NCBI RefSeq assembly: GCF_001598555.1
Contig: NZ_BCZE01000037.1
Coordinates: forward strand, 18,752-82,751
Origin: Novosphingobium rosa NBRC 15208
GTDB taxonomy: Bacteria > Pseudomonadota > Alphaproteobacteria > Sphingomonadales > Sphingomonadaceae
Direction of reading: 5' to 3'
DNA length: 64,000 nt
Shown here: piece after piece, positions 42,967 through 52,311 of the stretch
Position numbering within the stretch: the first letter of the stretch is position 1
Layout of the letters: every line of letters starts with the position of its first letter
Translations under genes and position numbers: made by a program
Notes under the pieces: generated by a model
The model's input: the letters and a program-made list of their open reading frames with translations, nothing else
What the model was told of the DNA's origin: nothing
Databases searched by the model: none

Positions 42967-43956
42967 TCACGCAGCGGCGGAAGGGGAGCCTTCGCCGCTG
43001 AGCAGCAGGGCGGTTTCCACCCGGTTGCGCCCGTTGCTCTTGGCCTTGTAGAGCGCGGTATCGGCGGCCTGAAGCAAGGAGGAGGGCATCTGGATCGAGG
43101 CCCCCGTGCGCGACAGGGCCGTGGCCACGCCGGTGCTGATCGTCACGATGCCGCCCGCGTTCTCGCTATGCGGGATGGCCAGAGCCTGCACGGCGTTGCG
43201 GATCGCCTCGGCCACCTGCACCGCGCCTGCGGCGTCGGTGTCGGGCAGGATCACCGCCAGTTCCTCGCCGCCATAGCGCGCGGCCAGATCGGCGGGGCGG
43301 CGCAGCGCCGACTGGATCGCCGAGGCCACCGCGCGCAGGCAATCGTCGCCCACCTGATGGCCATAGCGGTCGTTGAAGGCCTTGAAATGGTCGAGGTCCA
43401 TCAGCAGCAGCGAAAGCTGCCCATTGCCGCGCCGGGTGCGCAGCCATTCATGGTCCAGCGCGGCATCGAAGGCGCGGCGGTTGGCAAGGCCGGTCAGGCC
43501 ATCGGTCATGGCGAGGCGGGAGAGCTGTTCCTCCAGTTGTTTGCGCTCGGTGATGTCGCGCATCACGATCACCAGCTCGTGCTCGCCGCTCTCGGGAGCG
43601 ATGACCCGGCGCGCGCTGCCCTCCACCCAGACCACCGTGTCATCCTTGCGGCGCACGCGATAGGCGAGGGGCGGACTGCTTTCATCGCCCTCCTGATGCT
43701 GCGACTGGGCCGCCATGATCAGTGGCAGATCCTCGGGCAGGACGAAATCGGCGGGGCCTTTGCCGATGATCTCGTCTGCGGGCCAGCCCAGCACGCGCTC
43801 GGCGGAGGGGGAGACGTAATGGGCGATTCCCCGGGCGCTGCAGCGGAAGATCACGTCATTGTTGTGCTCGGCCAGCATGCGGAAGGTGGCGGCCTCCTTG
43901 CGGGCCAGTTCGGCCTTGCGTCCGCCGCCCAGCAGGGTTCTGATCCATGACAGCAT
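42967..43956 (-). CDS. PAS-domain diguanylate cyclase
   Basis: 329 residues from ATG 43956 (MLSWIRTLLGGG; AGGGAACC upstream). A PAS/PAC sensor domain (about 25-150; YVSPSAERVLGWPADEIIGK, then DITERKQLEEQL) is joined to a GGDEF domain whose active site is GGEEL. RPAD, five residues before the active site, is the RxxD product-inhibition site. It should make cyclic-di-GMP in response to a signal bound by the PAS domain. No membrane segment is seen. Convergent with the EmrA-type gene. Confidence 0.92.
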   Translation of the reverse strand: MLSWIRTLLGGGRKAELARKEAATFRMLAEHNNDVIFRCSARGIAHYVSPSAERVLGWPADEIIGKGPADFVLPEDLPLIMAAQSQHQEGDESSPPLAYRVRRKDDTVVWVEGSARRVIAPESGEHELVIVMRDITERKQLEEQLSRLAMTDGLTGLANRRAFDAALDHEWLRTRRGNGQLSLLLMDLDHFKAFNDRYGHQVGDDCLRAVASAIQSALRRPADLAARYGGEELAVILPDTDAAGAVQVAEAIRNAVQALAIPHSENAGGIVTISTGVATALSRTGASIQMPSSLLQAADTALYKAKSNGRNRVETALLLSGEGSPSAAA

Positions 43957-44090
43957 AGGTTCCCTGCCCCTTGTCGACGCCACATCCTTGGCCGACCGAA
44001 GCAGGGCTTTGGAATGGTGGGGAGGCTAACCAAACGTCGCTGATATCGGTTTAGGCGGAGGTTGCGCGTTTTTACGTATCTGGCGACAAG

Positions 44091-46427
44091 CTAGGGCTTG
44101 AAGCGCATCGTGGCGCGCAGGCCCCATGTGCGCGGGCGGGCGTAGACGCTCAGCACTTCGCCGTCATAGATCGACTGGTCCAGCGCATAGCTGCGATAGT
44201 GAGCATCGTTGATGTTGTTGATGAAAGCGGCGAGATCCCAGCGGTCGCCGGGCAGGGTGAGGCCGATCCGCAGATTGGCGACCGTGTAGGCGTCCTCACG
44301 CTCGACGGGGGCGCACAGGACGGTGAAGCAGAAGCCTCCCGAATGCATCACATCGGCCTGAAGCGAGGGTTTGAAGCTGCCGAGGGCGAAGGTGTAGCGC
44401 GCCAGCGCGAAGCCCGAAAAGCCCGGCGCCTGAGGCAGGTCATGGCCGACCACGGTGATGCTGTCGGGCAAGGTCACATTGCTGACATGGGTGCTGAGGA
44501 AGGCGGTGCTGGCTTCAAGGTGCAGGCCGCGCAGAGGGTCTGTCTGAAATTCGGCCTCCAGGCCTTTGGAGCGGGCGGGCAGGTTCAGCACCGTCTGGAT
44601 CAGGCCCAGTTGCGCAAAGGCCTGATAGTTCCGGTAATCGTAGGAGAAGGCCGCAAGGTTCAGGCTGGAATGGCCCGGCAGCGTCAGTTTCGCGCCCAGC
44701 TCATAGGCGTCGAGCGTTTCGGGCCGGTAGGGGATGCCGTTGAGTGAAGCGGCCTCATCGCCGGGCAGGGGGGTGCTGATCGGGAAGGTGAAGCCGCCGC
44801 TCTTCGATCCGCGGTTGAAGCTGGCGTAGAACAGCATGCGCGTATTGGGTTTGTACTCCAGCTGAGCGCGCGCTGTCAGCCCTCGATAGGTTTGCGTGGT
44901 GTCGGCGGGCGTCAGGGTGATGCCGTCCGAGGGCTGGGGCACGCCAAAGCTGCTGTAGCCGATTTGACTGGCATCGAAGGTGAGGCCAACCCCGGTCAAG
45001 GCTTCAGAGGCGGTGTAGGCGCCTCGTTTGCGATCGTTCCAGTAGCGCAACCCGCCCACCAGCTTGAGCGTGTCTGTTAGCCGCCATTCGTCTTGCGCGA
45101 AAAAGGCGAAGGAGCGCATGTTCTGGGAGAAATAGGCATTGGGGAAATAGTCATTGGACACCGTGGCATACTGTCCGTAATAACGGCCATCCAACACCAT
45201 GGCATAGGCTCCGGCCATCAGTTGGTGACGTCCGAGACGAGCCGCCAGCCGCACTTCCTCGGACCCTTGATGCAGATGGGATTCCTGCATGAACAGCACG
45301 CCGGGATCGGGATAGGGATCCTCGATATAGCGCTTGCTGCTCGCCTGATAGTCGGTGATCGCGGTTAGGTTGAAGGCGCCTAGTGCGGCCTCCAGCTTGA
45401 GCGTCGATCCGAACAACTGGCGGTCGGTGTAATTCCGGCCCGAGGTGCGCCATGTGTTGTAGATGGCGCCGCCGAAATTGGGCTCGATGGCGTCAATGCG
45501 ATGGCCGGTCGCGGTGGTGCCCGGCCCCGCCAGACCATTGCCCGCCCAATAGGCGCAGGTCTCGTCCGCGCCGAGATAGACGCCCTGCAATTGCGCATTC
45601 GGGCAGGCGGCGGTCAGTGTGTAATTGCCGCCCTGCCGCTCCCTGGGGGCACGCAGGTAACGCAAGGTTAGATTGGCTTTGAGCCAGTCGGCGGCATCCC
45701 AGGCCAGAATGCCGCGCAGGGCATAATGGTTGTTGGCCCCCAGCGCGCCATAGCCCTGATAATAATTCTTCAGGTAACCATGATCGCGCTCGCGCTGGCC
45801 GGCGATGCGGAATGTCAGCCTGTCGGTGATCGGGCCGGAGAATGCGCCTTCGGTCAAAATCTGACCATAGCGTCCGGTTTGCAGGGTAAGATAGCCGTCC
45901 GCACGATCCGTCGGCTGGGTGGAGACGAAGCGGATCGCCCCGCCGGTGGCGTTGCGCCCGAACAGCGTGCCTTGCGGCCCGCGCAGCACCTCGACGCGCT
46001 GCAGATCGAAGATGGGGAAGCTGGCGGCGTTGATCGAACTGGCGTAGCTGTCATCCTGATAGACGGCGATGGGCGGCTCCTGCTGGTCGCCGTAATCGTT
46101 CTGCGAGACGCCGCGAATGTTGTAGACCACCTGCGCCGAGGAATAGGCGTTCTGCTTGAGCGTGGGCACCGCGCGCACCAGATCGCTGGCGCTGGTGATC
46201 CCCATGCTTTCCAGCGCCGGCCCGCCCAGCGCGGTGATGGCGATGCCGACATCCTGCAGCTTTTGCTCGCGATGCTGGGCGGTGACGACGATGTCGGGCC
46301 GCACCTCCGCGCCATCCTCGGCACAGGCCCGCCCGGCGCACAGCAGCCCTGCCAGCAGCGGCAGGCAGCAGGCCATAGCTTGCCCTGCCTTGACCCCGGG
46401 GCTGCCGATCCTGCCTGTTCCTGCCAC
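44091..46427 (-). CDS. TonB-dependent outer-membrane receptor (orphan)
   Basis: 778 residues from GTG 46427. A signal peptide ends near GRACA, then the TonB box (DIVVTAQHREQKLQDVGIAITAL), plug (VVYNIRGVSQNDYG, DLQRVEVLRGPQGTLFGRNATGGAIRFVS) and barrel ending RATMRFKP. The plug and RNATGGA segments are typical of the sphingomonad class annotated for siderophore or aromatic uptake. No transport or catabolic gene is adjacent, so the ligand is unknown. Confidence 0.9.
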   Translation of the reverse strand: MAGTGRIGSPGVKAGQAMACCLPLLAGLLCAGRACAEDGAEVRPDIVVTAQHREQKLQDVGIAITALGGPALESMGITSASDLVRAVPTLKQNAYSSAQVVYNIRGVSQNDYGDQQEPPIAVYQDDSYASSINAASFPIFDLQRVEVLRGPQGTLFGRNATGGAIRFVSTQPTDRADGYLTLQTGRYGQILTEGAFSGPITDRLTFRIAGQRERDHGYLKNYYQGYGALGANNHYALRGILAWDAADWLKANLTLRYLRAPRERQGGNYTLTAACPNAQLQGVYLGADETCAYWAGNGLAGPGTTATGHRIDAIEPNFGGAIYNTWRTSGRNYTDRQLFGSTLKLEAALGAFNLTAITDYQASSKRYIEDPYPDPGVLFMQESHLHQGSEEVRLAARLGRHQLMAGAYAMVLDGRYYGQYATVSNDYFPNAYFSQNMRSFAFFAQDEWRLTDTLKLVGGLRYWNDRKRGAYTASEALTGVGLTFDASQIGYSSFGVPQPSDGITLTPADTTQTYRGLTARAQLEYKPNTRMLFYASFNRGSKSGGFTFPISTPLPGDEAASLNGIPYRPETLDAYELGAKLTLPGHSSLNLAAFSYDYRNYQAFAQLGLIQTVLNLPARSKGLEAEFQTDPLRGLHLEASTAFLSTHVSNVTLPDSITVVGHDLPQAPGFSGFALARYTFALGSFKPSLQADVMHSGGFCFTVLCAPVEREDAYTVANLRIGLTLPGDRWDLAAFINNINDAHYRSYALDQSIYDGEVLSVYARPRTWGLRATMRFKP

Positions 46428-46659
46428 CTGACCCCACGCTTCACCATGACGCGTTACGGATCTACCAAGGACACTTTCAGATAATCTGAAAGCCCCGCGC
46501 CATTCCCTAAGGGTATTTCGAGGTCAGGCCTTCACGGATCGCTCTGCCGCCGGGTGAACATGCCGCGAAATCTTTATCGGTCTATGTGCTTATCCCTGAT
46601 CCCTTTCCTCACCGGATTTTTGCATAGAGCCGTCATGACGGTGAGCAGGAGACTGCCCC

Positions 46660-48777
46660 ATGCCCGGCCAGCCACGGCTTAAAACCTTGTCATCGAAACT
46701 GAGCATGCGCGCCGCCGTGGTGATCGCGGTGATCGTTTCGCTGTCGCTGTTGGTCACTTCGGTGATTTTCGAGGCTTCGGCCCGGCGTCAGGCGCGGCAG
46801 GTCAGCCAGGTGGTGGCGGTGCAGGCCGCCGCCGAGGTGCGCGCCGAATTCCGCCAGACCATCGGGGTGATCGCGGGCGAGCAGGCCGCCTTCAAGGCCG
46901 CCCGCGCGGCTGGCCTGCGCGACCGCGCCTATTACCGCGAGATCATGCGCGCCACTCTGGCCGACAATCCCGATATGCTGGGCACATGGACGATCTGGCG
47001 CCCCAATGCCTTCGACGGGCATGACAAGGATTTCATCCATGATCCGGCGCATGACCAGACGGGCCGCTTCATCCCCTATTGGCATCATGACGCGAAAGGG
47101 GGGCTGGCCCTCGATCCGGTGAAGGATTATCTGAGCGGCCCGTCCTCTGACTTTTACTATCAATCGCTGCGCAGCCCCAAGCCGATCCTGATCGAGCCTT
47201 ACCCCTATATCGTGGGCGACCGTTCGGTGCTGATGACCTCGGTGGAATGGCCGGTCATCGAAGGGGGGCAGGCGGTGGCGGTGATCGGCGGTGATCGCGC
47301 GCTCGATGATCTGCAGGGGGTGGTGGGGCGCATCGAGGTGCCGTTTGGCGGGCGGATTTCGCTGCTCTCGGCCACGCGCCTCTACATTTACAGCGCCGAC
47401 AAGCGGCTGCTGGGCAAGCCGGGGCCCAAGAGCACCGGCGGCTTTGCCATCATCGACGATCCGGTTCTGGGCTCGGTGATGCGGGTCGAGGCGCCCGTGC
47501 GCTTCCCTGGCTTCGAGGCGCAATGGGCGGTGCTGGTCGATCTGCCGATGGCGGCGGTGATGGCTCCGGCGCGGCGCACGCAGATGCTGCTGCTGCTGAG
47601 CGCGCTGGTGCTGATCGGCCTGCTGGCCTGGCAATTGCGCGGCGCGGCGGAGCAGGTGGTGGGCCTGCCGCTGGCGGCGGTGCAGGCGGATATGGCGGCG
47701 TTGGCGGAGGGTGACCTCTCCGTGCGGGCGCGAACGATGACCGACACGCAGGAGATCGCCCGGATGCAGGCCGCGCTGGGGGTTTTCCGTGACAATGCCA
47801 TCGCCAAACGCCTGAACGAGGAGGAGCAGGCCCGCGCCGTGGCGGCCTTGGCGCAATGTCTGGCAAGGCTGGCCGAAGGTGATCTCACCGCCCGGCTGGA
47901 GGGCCGCTTTGACGGCGTGTTCCAGCAGGTGCAGGGTGATTTCAACATGGCGATGCAGCGCGTCGGCATGGCCTTCGCGGCAGTGTCGCACAGCACGGGG
48001 GCGGTCAATGTCGGTTCGGCGGAGATCCGCTCGGCCTCGCGCGATCTGGCCGAAAGGACCGAGCGGCAGGCGCTGGGGCTGGCCCAGATGACTCAGGCGG
48101 TGAAGGACATCAACGCGCAGGCCCAGCAGACCACCAGCTCGGCCCATCAGGCGGCGCAGGTCATCGGCCAGTTCCGCGGCGAGGTCGAGGCCGGGGGCAC
48201 GGTGATCCGGCAGGCGATGGAGTCGATGCAGGCGATGCAGCGCTCCTCCTCGGAAATCACCGAGATCATCCGGGTGATCGAGGGCATCGCCTTCCAGACC
48301 AATTTGCTGGCGCTCAACGCCGGGGTCGAGGCGGCGCGCGCGGGTGAGGCGGGCCGGGGCTTTGCCGTGGTGGCGGGCGAGGTGCGGGCGCTGGCGGTGC
48401 GCGCCTCTCAGGCGGCATCGGACATCAAGGCGCGGATCGGGGCCAGCCTGCAGCAGGTGGAGACCGGCGTGGCGCTGGTCGATCACATGGATCAGGCGCT
48501 GGACCGCATCACCGCGCGCATGGGCGAGATCAGCGATCTGGCCAGAAGCATCTCCACCGCCAGCGAGGAGCAGCTCGACAGCGTCGGCGCGGTCAACACC
48601 AACATGGAGCATATGGGCGGCTTCACCCGCCAGAACGCCGCCATGGTGGAGGAATGCGCGGCCTCGGCGGACAATCTCTCGCAATTGGCGGGCGATCTGG
48701 CCGAGCAGGTCGAGCAGTTCCGGATCGCCCATCAGCATGCGGTGGCCCTCGGTTCGGGCCGTTCGCTGGCTGCCTGA
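46660..48777 (+). CDS. Methyl-accepting chemotaxis protein
   Basis: 705 residues. A membrane helix (AAVVIAVIVSLSLLVTSVIF) is followed by a large periplasmic Cache-type sensor (about 50-300), a second helix (MLLLLSALVLIGLLAWQL), HAMP segments (LAEGDLSVRARTMTDTQEIARMQAALGVFRDNA and a second LAEGDLTARL), and a signalling domain with the conserved hairpin EGIAFQTNLLALNAGVEAARAGEAGRGFAVVAGEVRALA. It would link ligand binding to CheA/CheW. No other chemotaxis gene is in the window. Confidence 0.92.
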   Translation: MPGQPRLKTLSSKLSMRAAVVIAVIVSLSLLVTSVIFEASARRQARQVSQVVAVQAAAEVRAEFRQTIGVIAGEQAAFKAARAAGLRDRAYYREIMRATLADNPDMLGTWTIWRPNAFDGHDKDFIHDPAHDQTGRFIPYWHHDAKGGLALDPVKDYLSGPSSDFYYQSLRSPKPILIEPYPYIVGDRSVLMTSVEWPVIEGGQAVAVIGGDRALDDLQGVVGRIEVPFGGRISLLSATRLYIYSADKRLLGKPGPKSTGGFAIIDDPVLGSVMRVEAPVRFPGFEAQWAVLVDLPMAAVMAPARRTQMLLLLSALVLIGLLAWQLRGAAEQVVGLPLAAVQADMAALAEGDLSVRARTMTDTQEIARMQAALGVFRDNAIAKRLNEEEQARAVAALAQCLARLAEGDLTARLEGRFDGVFQQVQGDFNMAMQRVGMAFAAVSHSTGAVNVGSAEIRSASRDLAERTERQALGLAQMTQAVKDINAQAQQTTSSAHQAAQVIGQFRGEVEAGGTVIRQAMESMQAMQRSSSEITEIIRVIEGIAFQTNLLALNAGVEAARAGEAGRGFAVVAGEVRALAVRASQAASDIKARIGASLQQVETGVALVDHMDQALDRITARMGEISDLARSISTASEEQLDSVGAVNTNMEHMGGFTRQNAAMVEECAASADNLSQLAGDLAEQVEQFRIAHQHAVALGSGRSLAA

Positions 48778-48802
48778 TCCGGGCAGCCAGCGCCAGCATG
48801 CT

Positions 48803-49771
48803 TTAGAAGGTTTCGCCCACCAGTTTCTCGCTCAGCGCCCAGAGGGCTTGGGCGCGGGTTTCATCCAGCGCATAGGGGCGTACCCCGGCGCGGATGCCCG
48901 GCTGATCGTCAAGCTGGGCGACATGGCAATCCTCGCAATAATGCGCGCCGACCTGATCGGCCGGGGCGACCACGCCGCTCCACACCGAGGTCGCCGCGCC
49001 CTGAGGGATGGATTTGCCGACCAGCGGTGGCAACCCAGCCTCGGCCAGCGAGGTTTCTATCGAGCCGACCAGGGCCTGAATATCGGCCTCATTCATATGG
49101 CGGCTGAGTTCCGTCTCGAAGATCACGCCGGGATGGACCGCCGTGGCCCGCAGGCCACGCCCGCGATGGCGACGGTCGAACTCGACGGCAAAGAGGATGT
49201 TGGCGGTTTTGGACCGACCGTAACCAACCCAGGGATCATAGGGCGTGGTTTCGAAATGGGGATCTTCCAGATCGACATCGGCCAGGCGATGGCCCGAGGA
49301 CGACAGGCTCACCAAACGTCCGCCCTCGCGGATAAGCCCGGCGATGCGATTGACCAGCAGGAAATGCCCCAGATGGTTGGTGCCGAGCTGGGTTTCGAAC
49401 CCATCCGCCGTCTGGCCGAAGGGCGGCGCCATCACCCCGGCATTGGTGATGACGATGTCGAAGGGGCGGCCATCCGCCTTCAGCGCATCGGCGCAGGCCC
49501 GCACGCTGGCCAGCGAGGCCAGATCGAGCTGCACCAGTTCAAAGCTGCCGCCACCGGCCCGGGCGGCGTCCCGCACGGCGGCGGTGGCGTTTTCGCCCTT
49601 GGCCAGATCGCGCACGGCGCCCACCACATCAGCGCCATGGGCGGCCAGAGCACGGCAGGTTTCGATGCCCAACCCCGCCGAGGCGCCGGTCACCAACACG
49701 CGCTTGCCGCGCAGATCGACACCTGCAAGCACATCATCGGTGGTCGAGGTCGCTCCGAATGCATTCGTCAT
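48803..49771 (-). CDS. SDR family oxidoreductase (retinol dehydrogenase-like)
   Basis: 322 residues from ATG 49771 (GGAGACG upstream). It has TGASAGLGIE, NAGVMAPP, SSSGH and the active-site YGRSK (WVGYGRSKTANILFAVEFDRR), as in the long SDRs resembling retinol and protochlorophyllide reductases. The substrate is unknown. An AraC regulator lies divergent 168 bp away and probably controls it. Confidence 0.88.
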   Translation of the reverse strand: MTNAFGATSTTDDVLAGVDLRGKRVLVTGASAGLGIETCRALAAHGADVVGAVRDLAKGENATAAVRDAARAGGGSFELVQLDLASLASVRACADALKADGRPFDIVITNAGVMAPPFGQTADGFETQLGTNHLGHFLLVNRIAGLIREGGRLVSLSSSGHRLADVDLEDPHFETTPYDPWVGYGRSKTANILFAVEFDRRHRGRGLRATAVHPGVIFETELSRHMNEADIQALVGSIETSLAEAGLPPLVGKSIPQGAATSVWSGVVAPADQVGAHYCEDCHVAQLDDQPGIRAGVRPYALDETRAQALWALSEKLVGETF

Positions 49772-49939
49772 GATCGTCTCCATGTCTTTGCGAGCGCTGC
49801 CGAAAGGGGGAGGTGGCAAGCGGCCCGTACCCGCCATCTGGGGAGGCATCGGGTCAAACCGGTGCCCGATCGTCTCAATCGCTTGCCTGATCCTCTCAAG
49901 CTGCTTGCAAAGCGCGGGGAAGGGGCCAAGTCTGGCTCC

Positions 49940-50851
49940 ATGCAGGATTTGCTCGATTCCATGTGCCGGCGCGTGCAGCGCCATACCGATGATCTGCGCT
50001 GGGAAACCCCGGTGCCGCGTGTGGGGCTGTGCGTCTTGCGGGAAACCGGGCAGCCAGTGACCAGCGTCTATCAGCCCATGGCCTGCCTTGTGCTGCAAGG
50101 CGCCAAGGAGGCGACGATCGGCGACAGACACTTGCGCTACGATGCGGCGAGCTGCTTTATCGCCACGGTGGATGTGGCGGTGACGGGGCAGGTGACGCAG
50201 GCGTCGTCGGAACGGCCTTATGTGGTCACCTGCCTGTCGCTCGATCATCAGGCGCTGGCGGCGTTGCTGGCCGATCTTCCCGTCGATGGCCGCTTTGCCG
50301 ATTCCGCTCAGCAGCCCACGGAAGCCTTTGGCGTGGCGCCCGTCACGCGCGATCTGCTGGAGGCCTGGGACCAGCTGCTGGCGCTGCTCGACCGGCCAGA
50401 GGACATTCCCGTTCTGGGCGCGGCGCGCGAACGCGCGGTGCTTTACCGCCTGCTGCAAGGCGGCCATGGCGCGATGCTGCGGCAGGTGGCGCAGGCCGAC
50501 AGCCGGCTGTCGCGCATCCGTCAGGTCATCGAGCATATCCGCCGGCATTTCGACCAGCCCCTGCGCACCGAGGTGTTGGCGACCATCGCGGGGATGAGCG
50601 TGCCCTCCTTCCACCGCCATTTCAAGGCGGCGACCGGCATGAGCCCGCTGCAATATCAGAAGAGCCTGCGTCTGCAGACCGCCCGCCGCCTGCTCTCGAC
50701 CAGTGCGGAGGCAGCGCGCACGGCTTTTGCCGTGGGCTATGAAAGCGCCTCGCAGTTCAGCCGAGAGTATGCGCGGCAGTTCGGCCTGTCGCCTTCGCGC
50801 GATGCGGCGTTGATGCAGGGCGGATCATGGCGTGGCGGCGCCTTGATCTAG
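49940..50851 (+). CDS. AraC family transcriptional regulator
   Basis: 303 residues from ATG 49940 (MQDLLDSMCRRVQRHTDDLRW). The N-terminal AraC_N-type domain (QPMACLVLQGAKEATIGDRHLRYDAASCFIATVDVAVTGQV) is typical of regulators beside SDR and aldo-keto reductase genes; the C-terminal pair of HTHs is clear (LATIAGMSVPSFHRHFKAATGMSPLQYQKSLRLQTARRLL). No strong ribosome-binding site is seen, so the start could move slightly. Likely activator of the divergent SDR. Confidence 0.87.
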   Translation: MQDLLDSMCRRVQRHTDDLRWETPVPRVGLCVLRETGQPVTSVYQPMACLVLQGAKEATIGDRHLRYDAASCFIATVDVAVTGQVTQASSERPYVVTCLSLDHQALAALLADLPVDGRFADSAQQPTEAFGVAPVTRDLLEAWDQLLALLDRPEDIPVLGAARERAVLYRLLQGGHGAMLRQVAQADSRLSRIRQVIEHIRRHFDQPLRTEVLATIAGMSVPSFHRHFKAATGMSPLQYQKSLRLQTARRLLSTSAEAARTAFAVGYESASQFSREYARQFGLSPSRDAALMQGGSWRGGALI

Positions 50852-50920
50852 AGGGCTGTCGTCTTTCGATTCATGGGCTTATGAACCGTCTTTCATGAGC
50901 CTGCCGGAGCGAATCTTCCC

Positions 50921-52099
50921 ATGATCGAGAGAGCAACCCGTCTGGCCGGCGCCAACATCGAGCATGCCGGCCGCCATAATGCGCGGGTGGTGTTGCAGGT
51001 GATCCGCGCGGATGGGCCGATCACCCGCTCGCGCATTGCGGCGCGCACCGGGCTGACGACCGCCACCGTCACCAACATCACCAACCGGCTGCTGGACGAG
51101 GGGCTGCTCTCCAGCGTGGGGCAATTGCGCGGCGGGCGCGGGCAACCGGCGGTGCAGCTGGAGGTGCGGGCCGAGGGGGCCTTTGCCCTCGGGCTCAACA
51201 TCGACCGCGATCATCTGACGTTGGTGGCGGTGGATTTCGCCGGAACCGTGCGCGCGCGGATCAGCGAGCACCACGTCTATCCCGGCCCCGATCACGTCGA
51301 GGCTTTTGTGGCGCGGCATATCGAGGCTTTGCTGGTGCAGGGTCAGGTGCGGCGCGAGGCCCTGGTGGGCATGGGCGTGGCAGTGCCGGACGATCTGGGC
51401 ATTCTCTCGCTGCCCGGCTATCCGGCGGATCACGACGATTGGTCCTCGGTGGATGTCGAGCATCTGCTGGCGCCCCTTGTGAAGCTGCCGATCTCCGTCG
51501 AAAATGACGCCGCCGCCGCCGCAATCGGCGAGATGCAATTCGGGCTGGGGCAGAATCTGACGCGGTTTTTTCATCTGCTGCTCACCTTCGCGCTGGGCGG
51601 CGGTGTGGTGACCAATGGCTTTTACGACCGCGGCGCCGATGGCCGCAGCGGAGAGATCGGCTTTCTGCTGATCGATGATGGGCATGGTGGGCGTATTCCG
51701 CTGCAGTCGATCGTGTCGCTGGCGGGGCTGTCCGCGTTTTTGGTGGCCGACGGCCATGGCGAGGAGGCGATCCGCGCGCTGGACGATCCCGCGCTGGCAG
51801 GCACGCTGGAGCGCTGGATCGCGCGTTCGGCTAGGGCGCTGGTCGAGCCGCTGATCGCGGTGAATTGCCTGCTGAACCCGCAAGCCGTGTTGTTCGGAGG
51901 GCGTTTGCCGATGCCTGTGTTGCAGCGATTGATCGGACAAACGCAGCGCGAATTGGATGCACGTGCGGGCGATATGCCCACGCTGGCCCCGGTGCGGATC
52001 GCGGCGCTGGCGGAGGATGCGGCAGCGGTGGGCGGCGCGCTGCTGGCTTTTGGCGATCTGTTGCTGCCGGCTGAAGGCGGGGCAGCGCCGGTTTCCTGA
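50921..52099 (+). CDS. ROK family transcriptional repressor
   Basis: 392 residues. An N-terminal winged HTH (VIRADGPITRSRIAARTGLTTATVTNITNRLLDEGLL) is joined to a ROK sugar-kinase-like domain (LGLNIDRDHLTLVAVDFAGTVR, VENDAAAAAIGEMQFG, GRSGEIGFLLID). The ROK zinc motif C-x-C-G-x-x-G-C is missing: after GEIGFLLIDDG the sequence is HGGRIPLQSIV with no cysteine. It still fits an NagC/XylR-type regulator, and it heads the carbohydrate-utilisation locus that it probably controls in response to a sugar. Confidence 0.87.
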   Translation: MIERATRLAGANIEHAGRHNARVVLQVIRADGPITRSRIAARTGLTTATVTNITNRLLDEGLLSSVGQLRGGRGQPAVQLEVRAEGAFALGLNIDRDHLTLVAVDFAGTVRARISEHHVYPGPDHVEAFVARHIEALLVQGQVRREALVGMGVAVPDDLGILSLPGYPADHDDWSSVDVEHLLAPLVKLPISVENDAAAAAIGEMQFGLGQNLTRFFHLLLTFALGGGVVTNGFYDRGADGRSGEIGFLLIDDGHGGRIPLQSIVSLAGLSAFLVADGHGEEAIRALDDPALAGTLERWIARSARALVEPLIAVNCLLNPQAVLFGGRLPMPVLQRLIGQTQRELDARAGDMPTLAPVRIAALAEDAAAVGGALLAFGDLLLPAEGGAAPVS

Positions 52100-52142
52100 G
52101 ATTTTCCTCCCGCCAGCGATAGCGCGCCCACATGGATCGATA

Positions 52143-52157
52143 CCAATTTCGCATTGG
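52143..52157. promoter_or_regulatory. Candidate ROK operator
   Basis: CCAAT-TTCGC-ATTGG is a perfect short inverted repeat, within the 212-bp region between the ROK gene and the mannonate-dehydratase-like gene. The region is A/T-rich near 52180-52200 (TTTTTAATAATTAATCG), as in a promoter. Low information content makes this a guess. Confidence 0.3.
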
Positions 52158-52311
52158 ACGATATGGGGTTGAATCTCGCAATCATTTTTAATAATTAATC
52201 GGACTATTCCGGCTTGCCTGTGAATTGTCGGATTTAAGATGGGGTGGATCGCTGCGCGGCATGGCGTGCGGTTCATGGGCGCATATGCGATAAAGAAATG
52301 GGGCTAGAGGC

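Noticed and set aside
46690..48738. A 682-codon open frame antisense to the chemoreceptor gene
   Set aside because: Composition is His/Arg-rich with no domain; the chemoreceptor on the plus strand has all family motifs.
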